Positions 60,381 to 64,000 of a DNA stretch of 64,000 bases are shown here, one piece after another. The notes beneath the pieces were generated by a model. It worked only from the letters and a program-made list of their open reading frames with translations. It did not search any database and was not told the origin of the DNA. The stretch spans positions 5,874,501-5,938,500 of the forward strand of contig JASJZH010000001.1 of the NCBI GenBank assembly GCA_037178975.1, written 5' to 3'. The translations under genes and the position numbers were made by a program. How positions within the stretch are numbered: the stretch's first letter is position 1; each line of letters opens with the position of its first letter. This DNA is from Oscheius tipulae. Lineage: Eukaryota; Nematoda; Chromadorea; Rhabditida; Rhabditidae.

Positions 60381-60619
60381 AGTTTTTAAATAGGTTCTGG
60401 CTAACCAGAATATTGTTACTAACATGCTTAAATGTCATACTGGTGTGTACCCTGTTTGAGCTTATGTTTGTCTGTATTATCGATGCGCTACGAGGCCTAG
60501 CCCAACTCTATAGCCGATTGTAGCCTCACTATATACCGACATTTTCGGCATCCTGTCTATTTTTTGATTTTTTTTAGATGAAAAAGAGCTAGCAGCTTTA
60601 TTCGGAACGGACACAAAGG

Positions 60620-61456
60620 TTATCTCTTTCCCGGACTCTTGCCTCCTTTAACCATTTCGACGCCCTTCTTCTGATTCTTTTCCAGCAGCAGCTGTTTGGC
60701 CACCTTCTCCACATCCCACTTCTGTCGAAGCGCGGTCGACAGCTCTTCGATTTTTGTGCTCAGAGCATCTGAAACTGTTGTTGTATACAAAAATATACAG
60801 GTGATTGTACCTTTCAGATACTTGTTTTCGGTCTTCAACTTCTCGATCAGCTCTCCCTGTCCTCTGGTTATGACGTTGGTCAGTTGCAGGGAGACGGAAC
60901 TAGTCCTTTCTCTTCTCAGTCCTTCTTCTAGGAAGTCTACTCGTTCCTTGAGCTCGGACACTGAATATAGTATATTTCTGTCAGAAACGGTCCTTTACCT
61001 TGACTCTTCCACTGCTCCCTCTCCTCCTTGTGTTCCAGTTCCAGACGCTCTTTTTCAGTTGTGATCCGGCCCAGCTTCACTGAAAAGATTGTGTGCACAA
61101 TTTAAGTTCGGCAAGTGTTTTAAATTTATTAGTTGACACTTCTGACCCACTTTGTCAATGCCAAAGTCAGCTGCAAGCAGTCCACTGCCTATCAACGGCA
61201 GTGGTTAAAAGTGCTGCACAGTAGAGCCCTGATTTACTAAGGGTTATTAGGTCTCGAAAGAAACAAGAATTAATAGACTTTGACTTCTATAAACCAAACA
61301 AAAACTTACACTTCAAGTCTCCGCACTGATGATACCAATTCCTCATCTCCTCGCTCCTTCTGGCCACCTTCTTCATGTTCACATCGAAGTTTCGAATCTC
61401 TTGAACTAATCATTTTAGCTCGTTGAATTCAAACCTTCTTTCAGCTGTCTAGCCAT
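60620..61456 (-). CDS. Coiled-coil protein, 165 residues
   Basis: Exons 61435-61456, 61310-61405, 60999-61079, 60811-60960 and 60620-60768 sum to 498 nt with consistent phases. The start is MARQLKE at 61456. Nearly all of it is heptad-type coiled coil (KKVARRSEEMRNWYHQCGD, TEKERLELEHKEEREQWKS, LKERVDFLEEGLRRERTS), ending with a basic KGGKSPGKR tail. The first intron is only 29 nt. Family not recognised. It converges with the RING gene, whose stop is 240 bp away. Confidence 0.65.
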
Positions 61457-62101
61457 CAGAAGAGAGGGAGAAGGAAGTATTGATCCATGGCTCTTGTGTG
61501 TTGTCAAAGGTCTTCGGGGAGTCGTGGTGGTGAGTTCAACCGAGTTCAGAGACTTGTCCATGGATACTAGTAGACGAGTAGAAAGTGAAATGGAGCACGA
61601 GATGCATAGAGCTTTTGAGAAAAAAAAGCGGCTCGTTCACGAAAGCAACGCTTTCATCGTGGTGTCAGTAGCCAATCGTGTGTCTAGTATTGGGAAAAGC
61701 TTCCTCGCAAAAGAGCCACTATTTGTTGGCAATTCGAATCAGTTTGGTTGGGAGAACGTTGCAACTGTCATGGTAGCTCGACTGTAAGAAAACTTAAGAG
61801 TAGATCTAAATGAAACGTAAGGGACTAGGACAGGTTAACAAAACAGAATATAAACCGGGCAAGGTTCAAAGGAATAAGGTTATAACTCTCATTGAATCTC
61901 TCTAAGGGCGATTCCATTACCTGTTCAAAACAATCCTGACAGCTGACAAAAGCAAAATCCAGTAAGTGCGATAGAGTAGAAATTCGATAGTCTTCCTGAT
62001 CACTTTTATCAGCTCAAAGCAACACATAAATAGAAGTTACCCAAAAGATAGTTCTGGATCCCGCCAGAGATAGCACAATTATGATTTGGCACACACAATA
62101 A
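61457..62101. other. Region between coiled-coil gene and Rb-like gene, no firm gene
   Basis: A plus-strand frame (61494-61787, 97 residues) is open but has no family signature. The stretch 61800-62101 contains nothing recognised. Confidence 0.4.
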
Positions 62102-64000
62102 TCACCTTCTGAAGGCTGTGGTATAAACTTTTTGATCGGGAGACTCGTGCTCATAGTAGGTGGAATGACCGACGTTGACCATCTGATTGATAGCTTGAAG
62201 TTCCTTCCTCGGACTTTGATTCAGGTTGTATTTGTAGCGACGTTCGATTTGGTTCGTAGTCGAGCTGAGAGACGTCACGTTGACTTGGAACTGAAAAATG
62301 GATACATATCTCTGCAACCAGACAGTCATTTGGAATTTGATCTAGACTCACCCTCTCTCCAATGGTCCTCTTCATCGGCAAGCTCCCGAAATTTGAGGTC
62401 TTCGGCATTGGAATTAGTTTGTCCTGGGCCGCTTCCAGTGTCTTGACGAAGCTTTCGACTCTGGGCAAAAAAACCTTGTTGTAGTAGGTTATAAGATCGA
62501 CCTTTTCACAGTTCGAGGGACCGGGGGAACCTGGAATGGTCGACGATTTAGTTAGGCTGGCTTCAGTTACCTGTGACAGAGTCAGCACTCGTTGGGATAG
62601 TCGAGCCACAGCGTAACTTGACCGGATTAGACGTCGAGTCACGAGAGTTTCCGTCGTCACTTGGAGAGGTACCACCCCTGAAAAACGTGACTAGTCATGG
62701 ATCGATCCAGAACTCACACTGAAGAATCTACATTGATCTCCCGGTAGATATAGGAGTTGCACTGAGGCTGGTGTCTATAGTGGGCAATGAGATCCATGAA
62801 GGTGCAGGGGACCATAAGGTACTTGGCCACCGCATAGACCACACATAAAAGGTTCTGATCGAGATGGCGATTGAGCATCAGAGATGTCTCGTTCCGCAAT
62901 ACGTGGTCTAGAAGAGTCCAGCACATTCTCTTCCCAATCTCGGTGATCTTTACCCGGTCACAGAGGTCGTTTAGTCGACCACAGGCAAGAAAGTAGACCT
63001 GGAAAGTATGAATGATTCGGGCTCGTCCTTTTTATGGTACAATGTATGATTTCTCAGTCTATCAACGAGAAAATATCTCTCTTGATATCATAGGATAAGA
63101 AATAGAAAAGTTGGCACTCGTGCGAAAAGACACGGAAGATGCGCACAACTACTCTAGAGGCCGGCGTCACGAAATTCAATTTCTGTCCAACTGCACCCAA
63201 TTCCCTGGAAAATGGTTATTTTCAAATTTTCTTGTCTTGAGATTTTAAATGAGATCGAATATACAATGTGTAAAATATACAGCGTCCTTGGATCTATCGT
63301 TGTTATATGCAGCTCTTAGTTTGGGTTAGTTTTTTGAGGCCAAATCACCATAGTATAGTGGTTGTGAAACTGAAAACATGTCTAAAATATTGCCCTCACC
63401 TTCCCAACAAACTGTATCAGCGTGATACTACTGGCTATTGGCTTGGCCGGCGTCTCGCTTCCATCCTCCAGTCTCATCCTCTTGACCGGAGAGTACTTCT
63501 CAGCAAGCATCTTTGGCTGCTTCCAGGCAACATCGCACGAAGGTATACAACCTGGATTCTTGCTCACAGCCAACCAGATGGGACTCTGTTCTGTCCAGCC
63601 CAACTCTTCTAGGACTTCCTCCTCCTTCTTGTTCAAATGCTTGACCATCTCTCGACTGAGCTCAGGGAGAGCTCTCACAACGAGCTGTACAGCCTTTTGG
63701 AAGCAGATTGGTTCGAGGTTGAGGAGCTGAAAAAAGGATTTAGGGCAGGTAAGATTCTTACATCAATGCTCCAAGGAAACTCTCTCTTGCTGTTGTAAGA
63801 GAAGAAGACGAGTTCGAGGACACAGACGGCGATGGACTGGAGGAACTCCTCCTTCTGGTAGACGTTCTGAAACTTTTTTCATCCAGGTAGTCTTTTAATT
63901 TAGGTCGTTGCGGGGGCCCATAATGCGCACAAGGGAAAAAATTCGTTTCAGCGTCAGAAACTTGCACGTCAACCGGTAACTAACCATGTCCATACGCGGA
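62102..64000 (-). CDS. lin-35: Retinoblastoma-family protein (LIN-35/p107-like), 5' end beyond window
   Basis: The window holds the 3' part. Minus-strand exons include 63762-63866 (VYQKEEFLQSIAVCVLELVF, EFPWSI), 63400-63726 (REMVKHLNKKEEEVLEELGW), one near 63165-63210, one from 62998 down (FLACGRLNDLCDRV, CWTLLDHVLRNETSLMLNRH LDQ), one from 62677 (a Ser-rich spacer), one from 62352 (VDLITYYNKVFLPRVESFV) and 62102-62290 (RKELQAINQMVNVGHST). These match pocket A end, spacer, pocket B and the C-terminal INQMV motif of RB/p107/p130. DLIxFYN-type wording favours p107/p130/LIN-35. Pocket proteins bind E2F-DP and repress cell-cycle genes in the DREAM complex. The N-terminal domain and most of pocket A lie off the right edge. 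The gene name is by analogy to C. elegans. Confidence 0.9.

Noticed and set aside
61494-61787. A 97-residue plus-strand gene
   Set aside because: No family signature and it lies against the start of the minus-strand coiled-coil gene; chance frame is more likely.
62534-62573. Reading the Rb-like spacer exon straight through
   Set aside because: Splicing out this 40-nt GT-AG segment gives the frame that connects pocket B to the conserved DLITYYNKVF segment and matches upstream phase, so it is treated as an intron.

Overview
This is eukaryotic, animal DNA and most likely a nematode genome. Genes are split by very short GT-AG introns (mostly 35-43 nt). Two 7TM receptors are of the nematode chemoreceptor type, there are C-type lectins, and secreted GPI-type CUB-like proteins sit close together. 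A BEL/Pao retrotransposon carries a phlebovirus-type glycoprotein remnant, a combination known from nematode elements. I assigned exons by hand; for eight genes the exon lengths sum to a multiple of three, which supports those models. The species cannot be named from the sequence.

1-17.3 kb: a large plus-strand gene runs in from the left edge. It encodes a SecA-like DEAD motor followed by coiled-coil, hydrophobic and OTU-like regions. An 8.66-kb BEL/Pao element (368-9040, minus strand) with identical LTRs and a 5-bp target duplication sits inside its first visible intron. The host gene has in-frame stops, two homopolymer-associated frameshifts and a 43-bp duplication, so it is either a decaying gene or affected by assembly errors.

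17.4-24 kb: a coiled-coil tail-anchored protein gene, a tandem pair of four-exon coiled-coil genes ending in CaaX-like motifs, an inverted fragment of the first gene, and a small LEA-like protein with a likely mitochondrial presequence. A foldback element sits in an intron of only one of the tandem copies.

24-30 kb: two C-type lectin genes, a complete 7TM receptor gene, a LINE reverse-transcriptase fragment and a broken second receptor. A 367-bp inverted duplication of the lectin 3' exons bounds this block.

31-39 kb: a secreted, probably GPI-anchored protein, a major facilitator transporter, and the first member of a modular family of CUB-like GPI-type proteins. 39.3-43.5 kb: a complete NEDD4-type HECT ubiquitin ligase. 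47.3-56.4 kb: two more genes of the modular CUB-like family, one with two copies of the whole unit. 57.2-64 kb: a second 7TM receptor, a RING-finger membrane protein, a coiled-coil protein and the 3' part of a retinoblastoma/LIN-35 family gene that runs off the right edge.

The genes do not form one pathway. Housekeeping regulators (NEDD4-like, Rb-like) are interleaved with rapidly evolving environment-facing families (chemoreceptors, lectins, CUB-like surface proteins) and with mobile DNA. The most unusual item is the SecA-like/OTU-like gene in an animal-type exon structure.
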